From an uncultured Calothrix sp. (GTDB taxonomy: Bacteria; Cyanobacteriota; Cyanobacteriia; Cyanobacteriales; Nostocaceae), in assembly GCA_937973965.1 (NCBI GenBank), contig CALJJQ010000014.1:1-64000 (forward strand): a stretch of DNA of 64,000 nucleotides, given 5' to 3'. The notes beneath the pieces are model-generated. The model ran no database searches. It was not told where the DNA came from and saw only the letters and a program-made list of their open reading frames with translations. Of this stretch, positions 46,129 to 56,500 are shown piece after piece. The first letter of the stretch is position 1; every line of letters starts with the position of its first letter. The translations under genes were made by a program, and so were the position numbers.

Positions 46129-49100
46129 CTACTCCCTAGTTTCCTTCAATAAATTTTCTGCACAGGCTAGTTGTAGTTGAATGATTTCACTGATTTGGGT
46201 GCTAAATTCGTGTCGTGATTTGAGGAATGTAGCGTGGGTCTGGTGGATGCGGGAATTGTTCTGGGTGAGGGATTGGAGATGGGTAGGAATGGTAAGGTTT
46301 TTGTTGGGGGGTGCGGAATTAGTAAGCGGGGTTGGTTTTGATGAATCTGCACCACATTCTAACGATTCATTGGGGTTAAAACTGTTATTCATGACCTTTT
46401 CTTGGGGGGATTCAGGTAATGGGGAAACTGGTGTGGGAATTTGGGGGGTGATGATTTTGCGGAAGTGGGTGCGGTTATTGTCTTTGCAGATTTGGTCGAT
46501 GATGCGGTGTCCACCGATGGTGACGGGTTTGGTGCTGGGGGTTTTGCTGTGGGTGGTCGTTAAAGCATACAGGGACGAAAGGTCGAGTTGAACACGGTGA
46601 CTAACGAGTTTGGCTAACGCTCGTAACAGGGAACTGTGGTCATCCGCTCCTCGACGATTGAGAGCGATCGCAATATGGGGTTTGTTTTCTAAGTTTTTGT
46701 CAATCCAACGGGAGCAAATGTTACCAGAACCGGTTTCAATGAATATGCGCGCTCCGTCTGCGTAAACTTGGTTGACTAAGCGGGGAAAGTCTAGGGTACT
46801 GGTTAAACCTTTACCGATACTGTCACCAATTAGTTGGGGGTCGATGACTTCACCGGGTTGGTTAAGATTTGTGTAGGTGGCGGATAAATAGAATTTGATC
46901 GATGGTACTGCTTGGGTTGGTAAACTATTTAAGCGGGCAATTTCCCCGTACTCGGAACCCATGGGTGGACAATGGATGGCATGATTAAAGGGAGCGCGAA
47001 AGGCGTTACATCCTAGAGCTTTAATTACCCGTTCACAAGCTGGGGATGCTCCAGCAATGACAACTTCTTCCGGGGTGTTAATTTGGGTGAGGTATACCTG
47101 GGATTCCCCTTGGAGACAAGCTTCCACTTCACTCTTGGGAGCCATTAATAGATATGTACTCCATAAATTATCCTCAGTTCCAGATTTAGCACGGGGTAAT
47201 CCCCAGAAATCCCGCACCGCATTTTTCGCACCCGATAGGCGATCGCCGAAGAGGGGGGAGGTATGGAACGCGTTGATTCCTTGGCTAAAGTCGCTCCACA
47301 CACCCGTTGCAGCCATCATACTTGTTTCCCCCAGGCTATAACCAAAGGCGAATTGGGGTTGAACTTGAAAGCGATCGCGGATAATTAGGGTGATGAGTTT
47401 GGCGAAGGTCATATCGGTTTCAAATATGGCCCGGGAGTCGTCGAGGAGTTGTTTTTCTAGGGTTTCTAGTTGTCGCAGTGTTAATTTATTTAAACTGCGG
47501 GGAAAGACTAGTTGGGATACGTCGGCAACTAGACTATACAAGCTTTTTAAGGCTGGGTCGTCGTGGACTTGGGGAAATAGGCGAAATAGGTCGCGACCGA
47601 TACCAATATAGGAACTGAGGGCCGGGGGATATACGTAGGCGACTCCTCCTCTAGAACCGAGGGGATTAGGGGTAAAGTAGCTTCCCTGGGGTGTGAGCCA
47701 ATCTTCCCCGGTGTTAAAGGCTTTGGTGACACCCGTGAAGGCGGCGGTAATTTCCCTGGTGAGTTCGGGGAGGGTGCGACCGAGGATGGTGAGGGTGTAC
47801 TGGGCTTGGGGTTGGTTTTGGTAATTAATGAAACAGTTACGGGCTACCTGGGGGAGAGAATCGCTGTTTTCCAGTTGGGTTTGCAAGGTTTGTAAACCAG
47901 CGATTAAATCGGCTTGGCTATTACCGGGGATGGGGAATAGCTGGAATGGCATTTGGGTTAGGTAGGTGTGGGGACGGGGTGCGGTTTGCTCTACCTCCGC
48001 CAGAATGACATGGGCATAACTACCATCAATCCCCATACTGTTAACGGCGGCGACACGGGTACGCAGGTCTTTACCGAGGAACCACGGACGGGATTCGGGA
48101 TTTACATAAAAATTACTACCTAGTAAGGGGTTGGTGTCATCCACACCTGACCATTGGGGTGTACCTGGTAAATAGCGATAATACAAACATAAAGCTGTTT
48201 TGATTAAACTAGCCATACCCCCAGCCCCATAGGCATGACCTATGTTAGCTTTAATACTACCAATAGCACAGGTTAATTTTTCCCCTGTTCCTGGGTAAGC
48301 AGCGAGTAAACCTGTGATTTCAGCTTGATTTTCCGTCGCGTCACCGCTAGCATAGACCTCCAGATATTCGACATCACGAGGTTGCACACCAGCAGTTTGT
48401 AGCGCTTGTTGACATACCTGGGTGACATATTTGGCATCGGGTCGAGTTAAACGGGTTTTCAGAGGATGGGATGGTGCGGGTTGTTGGACTAGAGCGATCG
48501 CGTCGATGGTGGCATAAATTCGGTGGTGGGTTTGGGTGTGTGAATTTTGGCGTTTGAGTACAATTGCACCCGCACCTTCTCCGACTAACCAACCATTACT
48601 TTTACCATCGAAACTGAGGGTATGTACTCCCCCATTCACCTGTGCAGCTTGGCTACGCAGCAACACATTTTCCAAACTTCCGGCTAAGTCCACCGCACCC
48701 ACTAACACCGCTTCCACTTCCCCGGTGGATAGTAAATGTTGAGCTACTTCCAATGCTTTGAAAACGCCATTTTCCCCAGCCGAAATTGCCAAAGACGGAC
48801 CAGAAAAATTCCACAAAGCAGAAATCCGACTGGCCATCACATTCGAGATGTAACTGATAAATTCCCCCGTTTCCACCGGTGGATGAATACCATCTTGGAC
48901 AACGGTTGTCAATTCCTCCACACCCTGACCATGACTCACCAAACCGGATTTTTCCAAACCCTCCGGTAATTGCCAAGTCAAATTCCAACGCTGCTGTAAA
49001 TGGTGGACAGAGAATTCAGATTCGGTAGCAATTAACACCGCCACATTTCCACCTTCTGTGAGGTTAGCATTCTTGAGGGCATTATCAGCCACCTTCAACA

Positions 49101-50772
49101 TTAACAATTGCTGGGAATTGAGTTTTCCTAGTTCATTGGGAGGAATTTTGTAGGCGAGGGTATCAATTTCAAAGGTATCGATGTACGCACCTAGGGGAGG
49201 TTTACCATCCGTAAACCCATAGCGTTTAAGTATTTCCGGCTGAGTTTCTAACCCATACCAACGGGACTCTGGTAAGGATTTAAACCCTTGACGACACTCA
49301 TAAATACATCGCTCTAGAGCATCCAAACCATCATAACAGCCAAAAAATCCGTCCATCCCCACAATCGCCATTGCTACAGGGGAAATTGGTTCTGGACTTT
49401 GACTGACATGGGAAGTCATTCCCTGTTCCAAAATCATATGGGCATTTGTACCACCAAAACCGAAAGCACTGACAGCAGCTCGTTTGACCGTATCCTGACC
49501 AGACCAATTTTTAGCACTACGAACAATCTGATTACGCGAAATTGCTGAACCCTCTACCCCCATCCCATCCTTGACATGAATTGTTGCGGGGATGACTCCT
49601 TTAGACATACTCAAAAGAACCTTAATTAAACCAACCGCACCCGCTGCTGTTAATAAGTGTCCCACATTACTTTTAACGGAACCGATGAGGGGAGTTGCTT
49701 TGTGTTTGCCAAAAAACTCCTGCATCGATTGAAATTCCGTTGTATCACCCAACAACGTCCCCGTTGCGTGACACTCTACATAATCAATTTGCTGCGGTGC
49801 AATTTTAGCCTCAGCATAAGCACGTTCAAAGGCTAATATCTGACCCTTGGAATTCGGACTGAGTATATGCTTACCCCGTCCATCATTCGATAAACCATTA
49901 CCAGCAATGATGGCATAAATGCGATCGCCATCTTGGACTGCATCACTATAACGTTTGAGTACTACCATTCCCGACCCTTCTGCGGTCATCAATCCCCGTG
50001 ACGATTTATCTAAAGGACGACTAATATCATTATTTTCGGGATAACCTTGAATACTGGAAAATAACATCCGCAAAAATAATGGATCGGACGCACTGACACC
50101 ACCTGCTAACATCAAATCGGTTTTATGGGTCCATAGGTAATGGGAAGCTAACCGAATCGCATATTGGGGGGAAGAACAAGCTGCATCAATACAAAAATGG
50201 TGGTGGGAAAGTCCTAACGCTTGGGAAATTACCGCCGTTGGTAATCCTGATATCATTGCATTATGGGCAGATACACGATTGCTTCCAGCTAAACTAGTTA
50301 ACTCAAATTCTGGTACACCTAACACCTCCCGAATCGCTGCATTTAAAGCTTCCTGATAGATGGGTGAAAACAAGCGATTTGAGTATTTAGTTGGTAAGGA
50401 TAATGTACCCAGAATTACGCCACACTTTGCTAGTATTTCGGGACTGTTGAGATAACCACTATGAGCTAAAGCCTGTTGAGCAGTATATAAAGACCACTTG
50501 AAAGTATTATCCAAACTTTCGAGAAAATCCGCAGATAATTTATATCCTTTGCCATCAAATTTGAAATTACGAATAAATGCACCTTTGAGGGAATAAAATT
50601 TATCTGGTTTACCCTTTTGCGGGTCAAAAAATATTCTGGGGTCTACACCTAATTCTGCAATACTAATCGATGTCGTTGAATCCTTCTGCGCAATGAGATT
50701 TTGCCAAAATTCATCGGGATTTTTCGCATCGGGAAATAAACAAGAAAATCCAATAATTGCTATTTTTTCCAC
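46129..50772 (-). CDS. hglC: polyketide synthase HglC (KS-CLF-AT)
   Basis: A 1,547-aa PfaC-like protein. The first ketosynthase has an intact triad (Cys199 in DAACSS; His in ECHATGT; His in SNVGHLL). The second KS domain has lost its Cys: PSLAISAGENGVFKAL aligns a Glu with the active-site Cys, the CLF signature. An acyltransferase-like domain follows with GYSLGE (usual GHSxG) and HCPPM. Positions are counted from the GTG at 50772; the ATG at 50817 would add fifteen residues before the expected VEKIAIIGFSCLFPD. A ~100-residue low-complexity, Pro/Asn/Ser tail ends it. Stops 690 bases before hglA. Confidence 0.88.
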   Translation of the reverse strand: MEKIAIIGFSCLFPDAKNPDEFWQNLIAQKDSTTSISIAELGVDPRIFFDPQKGKPDKFYSLKGAFIRNFKFDGKGYKLSADFLESLDNTFKWSLYTAQQALAHSGYLNSPEILAKCGVILGTLSLPTKYSNRLFSPIYQEALNAAIREVLGVPEFELTSLAGSNRVSAHNAMISGLPTAVISQALGLSHHHFCIDAACSSPQYAIRLASHYLWTHKTDLMLAGGVSASDPLFLRMLFSSIQGYPENNDISRPLDKSSRGLMTAEGSGMVVLKRYSDAVQDGDRIYAIIAGNGLSNDGRGKHILSPNSKGQILAFERAYAEAKIAPQQIDYVECHATGTLLGDTTEFQSMQEFFGKHKATPLIGSVKSNVGHLLTAAGAVGLIKVLLSMSKGVIPATIHVKDGMGVEGSAISRNQIVRSAKNWSGQDTVKRAAVSAFGFGGTNAHMILEQGMTSHVSQSPEPISPVAMAIVGMDGFFGCYDGLDALERCIYECRQGFKSLPESRWYGLETQPEILKRYGFTDGKPPLGAYIDTFEIDTLAYKIPPNELGKLNSQQLLMLKVADNALKNANLTEGGNVAVLIATESEFSVHHLQQRWNLTWQLPEGLEKSGLVSHGQGVEELTTVVQDGIHPPVETGEFISYISNVMASRISALWNFSGPSLAISAGENGVFKALEVAQHLLSTGEVEAVLVGAVDLAGSLENVLLRSQAAQVNGGVHTLSFDGKSNGWLVGEGAGAIVLKRQNSHTQTHHRIYATIDAIALVQQPAPSHPLKTRLTRPDAKYVTQVCQQALQTAGVQPRDVEYLEVYASGDATENQAEITGLLAAYPGTGEKLTCAIGSIKANIGHAYGAGGMASLIKTALCLYYRYLPGTPQWSGVDDTNPLLGSNFYVNPESRPWFLGKDLRTRVAAVNSMGIDGSYAHVILAEVEQTAPRPHTYLTQMPFQLFPIPGNSQADLIAGLQTLQTQLENSDSLPQVARNCFINYQNQPQAQYTLTILGRTLPELTREITAAFTGVTKAFNTGEDWLTPQGSYFTPNPLGSRGGVAYVYPPALSSYIGIGRDLFRLFPQVHDDPALKSLYSLVADVSQLVFPRSLNKLTLRQLETLEKQLLDDSRAIFETDMTFAKLITLIIRDRFQVQPQFAFGYSLGETSMMAATGVWSDFSQGINAFHTSPLFGDRLSGAKNAVRDFWGLPRAKSGTEDNLWSTYLLMAPKSEVEACLQGESQVYLTQINTPEEVVIAGASPACERVIKALGCNAFRAPFNHAIHCPPMGSEYGEIARLNSLPTQAVPSIKFYLSATYTNLNQPGEVIDPQLIGDSIGKGLTSTLDFPRLVNQVYADGARIFIETGSGNICSRWIDKNLENKPHIAIALNRRGADDHSSLLRALAKLVSHRVQLDLSSLYALTTTHSKTPSTKPVTIGGHRIIDQICKDNNRTHFRKIITPQIPTPVSPLPESPQEKVMNNSFNPNESLECGADSSKPTPLTNSAPPNKNLTIPTHLQSLTQNNSRIHQTHATFLKSRHEFSTQISEIIQLQLACAENLLKETRE

Positions 50773-50823
50773 GGTTAATAATCTCGATAATTGATGAATG
50801 TATAATGCCAGGAACATTCCCCC

Positions 50824-50851
50824 GTAGAGACGCGATATATCGCGTCTCTAC
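50824..50851. repeat. dispersed hairpin repeat between hglD and hglC (GTAGAGACGCGATA)
   Basis: Perfect 14-bp arms GTAGAGACGCGATA and TATCGCGTCTCTAC, no loop. It sits in the narrow gap between hglD and hglC, where a hairpin could influence transcript processing. Confidence 0.92.
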
Positions 50852-50871
50852 CAATATCGCGTCTCCACCGC

Positions 50872-52596
50872 CTAATCTAATAATTTGGGTAAAATAATTC
50901 CCCTGGTTCCTAATAATCTGTAGAAGACTTTGCCGTCTTGGTCGTGAATAATGAAATCCGCGATGATAGATGCTGCCGTCTTTTGTTTAATTTCGCAGGA
51001 AACATAATACAATTCATCACAGGGTGTGCGTGCAAATTGTTCGTAAATATTGGTTTGCCCTGGTAAACAAATTTGTTGATGATAGTGGTATAACCAAATC
51101 CATAGAGGATGGGTGCTTAAATCTGCGGCGTAGGGATTGACCCAATCATAGGGAAATTGCCCCTGTTGGGTTGAATTAATTGATTTCCAATAACATGCGG
51201 TGGTAATTTTTTCCGGACTGATATTAATTACCCGTTGTATTGATTGAAAAGTTGGCCCATGAAAAAGAGCTGATGGACTAGTGCGATAAAAATCACTTCC
51301 CTGGGTGGTAATAATATTATCCGCCACTAAATTAATGTTTTCATAGACAGGTGCTGGTGGTATTTCCCGGACTAAAAGGGTTTTGGTGCTAAAATGATAG
51401 GTGACTCGACCGACATCGGTGTAACTCAAAATTTTGACTTGAGCTTCCACTTTTTCACCATTGATTTTTTCTAATTCTTGAACTTCGACAATATATTCAG
51501 AACTAATATTTTCCTTGAGGATAATTCCCTTCAAAACTTTAAATTCGCTCGCACGAAATAATTGATAACCTGGATAAAGATACTCACACACATTTATCAT
51601 CCAGGACATGGCACAGGTAGCTGGTAAAACCAGATTACCAGAAATTACATGGTCAACTAAAAAAGGATTGGCTGCTGCTGTTAATTGACGACGAATACGA
51701 TAGGTTTTTAATTCCGTATCTAAAGGAACCGGAGGGGGAAACATGGGAGTTCCAATCACCACTTGTGTAGTTTCATGGTTCGCGCTATGCAATTCATTCA
51801 CAAACATTTTCGTTCCCACTTCCACCGGGAGAATTTCAATTCCCCGTTTTGCAAATTCCTTCTTCAATTGGGGTGTCACCATCCCGCTATCCCAACCACC
51901 CCAATTAATCGCCACAACGTGACATTGGGGATGACGCTGTTTGATGAGGTGAGCTGATTTATTTAAAATTTCATTGGCGATCGCATAATCACTTTGACCA
52001 ATATTGCCGTAAAATCCCGTCACTGAGGAAAATAGCACTACATACTCTAATTGTTGATGATTGATCGCTGTCAGTAAATTCTCCAATCCCTGAACTTTCG
52101 CTGTATAAACCTTTTCAAAGTCTTCTCCGGTTTTCTTTTCAATCAGTTTATCCGCGAGATTCCCCGCACCGTGGATGATTCCGGTAATTTTACCCACGCG
52201 ATCGCTGACTGTTTGTATTGCTTGTTGTAAAGCTTCTGCATCAGTGACATCCACACTCAGGTATTCCACGTAACTACCCGTCTGCTGAATCGTGGTTAAT
52301 GTCTGTTTGATTTCCCGATTTGCAGCAATTTGTTGATAAATTTTTTGCACACCCAAAGGTGTCGGTTTCTCTCCCTGTTCCAGGAGATGTTGCATAATTT
52401 GTTTTTTTAAACTCGCTTCATCCTGACAGTTTTGTGCCCAAATCGGCTCTGTTTCTAATAAGGAAGAACGTCCCAACAAAATAAATTTACAAGGATAGTT
52501 TTGAGCCAGTTCAATTACACATTTAGATGTAATTCCCCTCGCACCACCACTAACAATAAATACCGATTCGGGATGGATAGCTGTAAGCATAGTCAT
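50872..52596 (-). CDS. hglD: HglD: ketoreductase fused to dehydratase
   Basis: 574 aa. Residues 1-270 are the catalytic half of a ketoreductase (Rossmann VSGGARGITSKC; Ser and Tyr in FSSVTGFYGNIGQSDYAIANE). Residues 300-560 are a double-hotdog dehydratase (catalytic His in FLVDHVISGNLVLP, second half around SPSALFHGPTFQ). The ketoreductase lacks the structural N-terminal half that other PKS carry, and that half is found at the end of HglE. Upstream is a small membrane protein gene, then hglE. The leader carries AATCCAAAATCT heptamers ending at ATG. Confidence 0.88.
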   Translation of the reverse strand: MTMLTAIHPESVFIVSGGARGITSKCVIELAQNYPCKFILLGRSSLLETEPIWAQNCQDEASLKKQIMQHLLEQGEKPTPLGVQKIYQQIAANREIKQTLTTIQQTGSYVEYLSVDVTDAEALQQAIQTVSDRVGKITGIIHGAGNLADKLIEKKTGEDFEKVYTAKVQGLENLLTAINHQQLEYVVLFSSVTGFYGNIGQSDYAIANEILNKSAHLIKQRHPQCHVVAINWGGWDSGMVTPQLKKEFAKRGIEILPVEVGTKMFVNELHSANHETTQVVIGTPMFPPPVPLDTELKTYRIRRQLTAAANPFLVDHVISGNLVLPATCAMSWMINVCEYLYPGYQLFRASEFKVLKGIILKENISSEYIVEVQELEKINGEKVEAQVKILSYTDVGRVTYHFSTKTLLVREIPPAPVYENINLVADNIITTQGSDFYRTSPSALFHGPTFQSIQRVINISPEKITTACYWKSINSTQQGQFPYDWVNPYAADLSTHPLWIWLYHYHQQICLPGQTNIYEQFARTPCDELYYVSCEIKQKTAASIIADFIIHDQDGKVFYRLLGTRGIILPKLLD

Positions 52597-52662
52597 GGGA
52601 TTTTAGATTTTGGATTACTCTACGAGTACGAGAAGCCGCTTCGCGTCTATGGATTTTGGATT
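52597..52662 (-). repeat. leader element upstream of hglD
   Basis: Read toward hglD: AATCCATAGACGCGAAGCGG, CTTCTCGTACTCGTAGAG, TAATCCAAAATCTAAAATCC and ATG. Confidence 0.8.
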
Positions 52663-52691
52663 AGTAGAGACCACTCATCGGGTGGTCTTTA
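52663..52691. repeat. dispersed hairpin repeat (GTAGAGACCACTC)
   Basis: Arms GTAGAGACCACTC and GGGTGGTCTTTAC, pairing with two wobble-type mismatches. Compared with 23790, the inner C-G and G-C pairs are swapped in step. Confidence 0.8.
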
Positions 52692-53004
52692 CCCATCAAT
52701 TGCAATGGGTCATGGGATTTTGGATTTGGTTTTGTCGTCTTCTAGCTTGAATAATTAATACTCAACATATTTCACTCGATAAATTTAACAATAAAAATAA
52801 ATTAGTTCTTGCTGTAACTGTGAGTACATTTTGTGATATAAATTTGATGAAATTTCCCACATATCCTTCATCAAATCTTGTTAGCTACAGCAATCGATGA
52901 AAGCTATACTATAAACATCAAGTTAAATAATTCGTAATTTGTAATTCGTAATTACGAATTAGTTTGAAGATGTTGAAAAGTTTTGTCTTCTGTCTCCTAA
53001 TTTT

Positions 53005-53454
53005 CTAACGAACTAAATTTCCACTGGGATTATTCTGATTGCGAGGAGATTGATTGATTTGAGTACGGTTAGAAAAAGCCACGAAAACCATAACCGTGAT
53101 CGCAATCAAAATCACTAGCGGGAAAAACCCTGAACTACGGTTATTTCGTTCCGACCGACTACTAGGTCGATCGGAGGAGGTGGAAGATGAACCACCGATT
53201 TTTATATCACCCAGGTCTTGATCCTGACTGGATAAGTAAACCGAACGGCTATAGGGACTATATCCTTTGGTTTCTACGGTGATTGTTGCATCCATTCCCC
53301 GACTACCAGGAATAATGCGGAATCGATAAATACCTTCAATATCTGTGTAGGTGTAGATAGAAATTCCATCACCTTTAAGTAATACTTTTGCACCACTAAT
53401 CGGTGCTTGTTTTTTGTTGTCGATAATCCGACCAATATAGGTGATTTCCTGCAT
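53005..53454 (-). CDS. small membrane protein with carboxypeptidase-regulatory-like domain
   Basis: 149 aa. A beta-sandwich of the CarboxypepD_reg type (about 1-90, with SGAKVLLKGDG, DIEGIYRFRIIPG and a VETKGYSPY turn) followed by a Ser/Arg-rich stretch and one membrane helix (about 108-125, FFPLVILIAITVMVFVAF). It lies between hglE and hglD on the same strand, interrupting the two genes that together make one ketoreductase; the reason is unknown. Not a PKS domain. ATG 53454 follows a heptamer leader. Confidence 0.75.
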   Translation of the reverse strand: MQEITYIGRIIDNKKQAPISGAKVLLKGDGISIYTYTDIEGIYRFRIIPGSRGMDATITVETKGYSPYSRSVYLSSQDQDLGDIKIGGSSSTSSDRPSSRSERNNRSSGFFPLVILIAITVMVFVAFSNRTQINQSPRNQNNPSGNLVR

Positions 53455-53499
53455 GGTAGACCCGATTTAATTTTGGATTTTGGGATACATCGACCCTCC

Positions 53500-53527
53500 G
53501 TAGAGACGTAACATGTTACGTCTCTAC
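53500..53527. repeat. dispersed hairpin repeat between hglE and the small membrane gene (GTAGAGACGTAACA)
   Basis: Perfect 14-bp arms GTAGAGACGTAACA and TGTTACGTCTCTAC. The inner part is completely different from the copies at 23790 and 50824, yet still fully paired. Confidence 0.93.
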
Positions 53528-53542
53528 ATACGTCTGTAAACC

Positions 53543-56500
53543 CTACTGACTAACCAATGTTGTACGTCCATTCAATCCGTAACCAACTTCGGTGATATAG
53601 CGGTTAGGGTCGTGGAGTTCAGCAATGATGTTTTTGCTGGATTGGTCAGCGTTGATGGTGGGGTTGAGATCAATTGCTCGACAGAAGACCTTTTCCCATT
53701 CCCAATTCAGAGTTTTGGTGAGTCCAAATAGTCCAGCGCTGATGGGACTGTAGTTGAGGTTGTGGTCGAGTCCAAAAGCACCATCTAAACGAGCAACTGT
53801 GCAAAAACATGCTCTACCGAGTTTTGCTGCTTGGTTAAGGGAGGTTTTCAGGTGTTTAGCGATGAAAAATACGTGTTTCACAACGGCTTTTTCGGTGGGG
53901 ATGTAAGGAATACGTCCATTTTGGTTGAGTTCAAAGCGGGGATTGACATGGATAAATGCAGCAATATTCCCAAAATGTTGGCAGATTGCATTCAGTTTTT
54001 CCTGGAGGTGGGTTTCATCCATGTTGTCAAGTTCGACCCGTTCAATCCCGGAGGGTAGGGGTGAGCGTTGGGACACGATGGTTTCGGGGAAACTCAAAAC
54101 GACGATTTTCCAACCTAGGTGAGTTAGTTCGCTTGCAAGTTTGGTGGTGGTGAGGGTTCCATCATCGGTAATTAAACCGATGTGTCCCTCTGGTAAACTA
54201 AACTCTAAATAATCGGGTTGGGGAAGGGTTTTGAGAAACACCTGACGACGTAGGGGACTTTTGTTGAGACTTGCTGTTAATGGTTCGCTGGGGGTAGTTG
54301 GTTGGGTTGCTTTTTGTTCCTCTGGTTGATTGACTTCAGGTTGACTTAATTGAGTTAATTCAGACTGGGAGTGGTGATTTTTTTTTTCTCCACCTGTCAG
54401 GGTTTGCAGGTAGTTAACAATTTGACCGATGGTGCGTAAATCCCCCAGGTCTTCCACGTTGGGTTGGGGAAGGTCGGGATAGATTTCCTGCATTGCACCG
54501 AGGATTTCCACCCGTTTGATGGAGTCAATCCCCAGGTCTGCTTCCATATCCATGTCTAGTTCCAACATCTCCACCGGATAACCGGTTTTTTCACTGGTTA
54601 TATTTAGTAGAGTTTGGGCCATTTCCTCTGCATTCACACTGGAACTGACTGGAACTTCCGGTTCAATGGGTGTAGTGGCTATTGCGATCGCCGGAGTTGG
54701 TGTTTCTGGGATTACCGATGTAGTTGCGTTGGCGAAGTTCACCGAAGGTATGGCATTTACGGTAATTGGTTCTCTGGCGGAGACTAGATTGTCGATATTT
54801 GTAGTTACGGATGTGACGATTGGCTCCGTATTTACACTCTGGGTTGCAATTGGTGCAACTGCTTGAATTGAGACAGTTTCCCCTCCTTGACCCATCAAGG
54901 ATTGGATATAATTGACAACTTGACCAATTGTCCGTAGTTCGCCTAAATCTTCAACGTTAGGTTGGGGTAAATTTGGATAGGCTTCCTGCATTGCACCGAG
55001 GATTTCTACCCGCTTGATGGAGTCAATCCCCAGGTCTGCTTCCATATCCATATCTAGTTCCAGCATTTCCACTGGATAACCGGTTTTTTCGCTAGTGATT
55101 GCGAGTAAAGTTTCTGCGACATCACCTGCTGCAACGCTGGGAGTAGGTATACTTGCAGTTGGTGTTGGTTGGGGAACGGGGTTCGCAGGTGTTTCCTGTA
55201 CTGGTTTTTGAACTACTGGATTGACTGGTGTTTCCTGTACTGGTTTTTGAACTACTGGATTAACAGGTGCTTCCTGTACTGGTTGTTGAGTGATAGGTGC
55301 AACTACTGGATTGACTGGTGCTTCCTGTACTGGTTTTTGAACTACTGGATTAACAGGTGTTTCCGCGACCCGAACCTGACCAGAAAGCAAACCTTGATAT
55401 TCCTGTTGGAGGAATTGGAAAAAGTTTTGAGTATAGGCTAATTGGTTTTGGAGATACTGTTCATGTACCCGGAGGGTTTCAGCTTGCTGAGAGCTAAATT
55501 GGGTCATGCTACGTTCCAAACTTTCCGTCACCATTGATTTAATATTTTTGGTAGCGGAGGTTTGGTCAATTAGCAGCTTGTGCTGTTGCTGTAGGAGTTG
55601 GAAAAATGTCTCAACGTATTTTTGCTGATGGTTGAGATAGAGTCCGTGAACCTGCAAATTCTCGCTATTATTTTGCTGAAACTGACTGAGAACGAATTCC
55701 AAGCTTTCGAGAACTTGTTGGTAATTAATTCGCTGATTTGGTACTTGTTCCATCGTTGATTTGACAACAGGTGATGTGGGGTTTGGTTTCGATGGTTGGG
55801 TGGGGGAGTTAGTTGCACTAGTTTCGACACCAGTGGTGATATCTGGTGGAGTTTTTTGGCTATGACCACTAGGTAATTGGAAAGAAGTAGCACTAGAACT
55901 ACTGGTAGGTGGAATCCCTGGGACTATTTCCGATTTGATATCAACGATTTTGGTTTTACCGTTAGTGGAAGCTTTATTCACCGTTGATTGGGGAATGACC
56001 ACTTTCAGGTTCGGGTCTGGTTGCAGTGCTTCTGCGATGGTTTTCGCTGTTTTGGGGGAAACGTAGTTAACACCATTGAGACGCACATTCAACGCTTTGG
56101 GATTTTCCGGTACAGGAGGTGTGGGAGGTTTTTGCAGAGGGTCAATATCCCGTAACTGAACCCCATGTACCCGTAACTGTACAACCGCTTCCCGTAAACT
56201 GCGATCGCTATTTTTTCTGTCACTGGGATTTAGGGCGATCGCGATGTGGGGTCTTTCACCTAAAATATCCTGAACCAGGTTGGTTAATATCCTGCGTGGA
56301 CCAAATTCAACGAAGCAATATCCCCCCGCATTGTAAATATTCTCAATTTGCTGTTTAAACAGTACTGGATTCGCTAAATGGGTTTCCAGAATTTGTTTAA
56401 TTTTCTGCGGTTCCTGGGGATAGGGATGGGCTGTAACATTACTATAGGTAGTAATCTGTTGAGGTTTAAACTCTGTCGATTTGAGGGCGATCGCAAAGGA

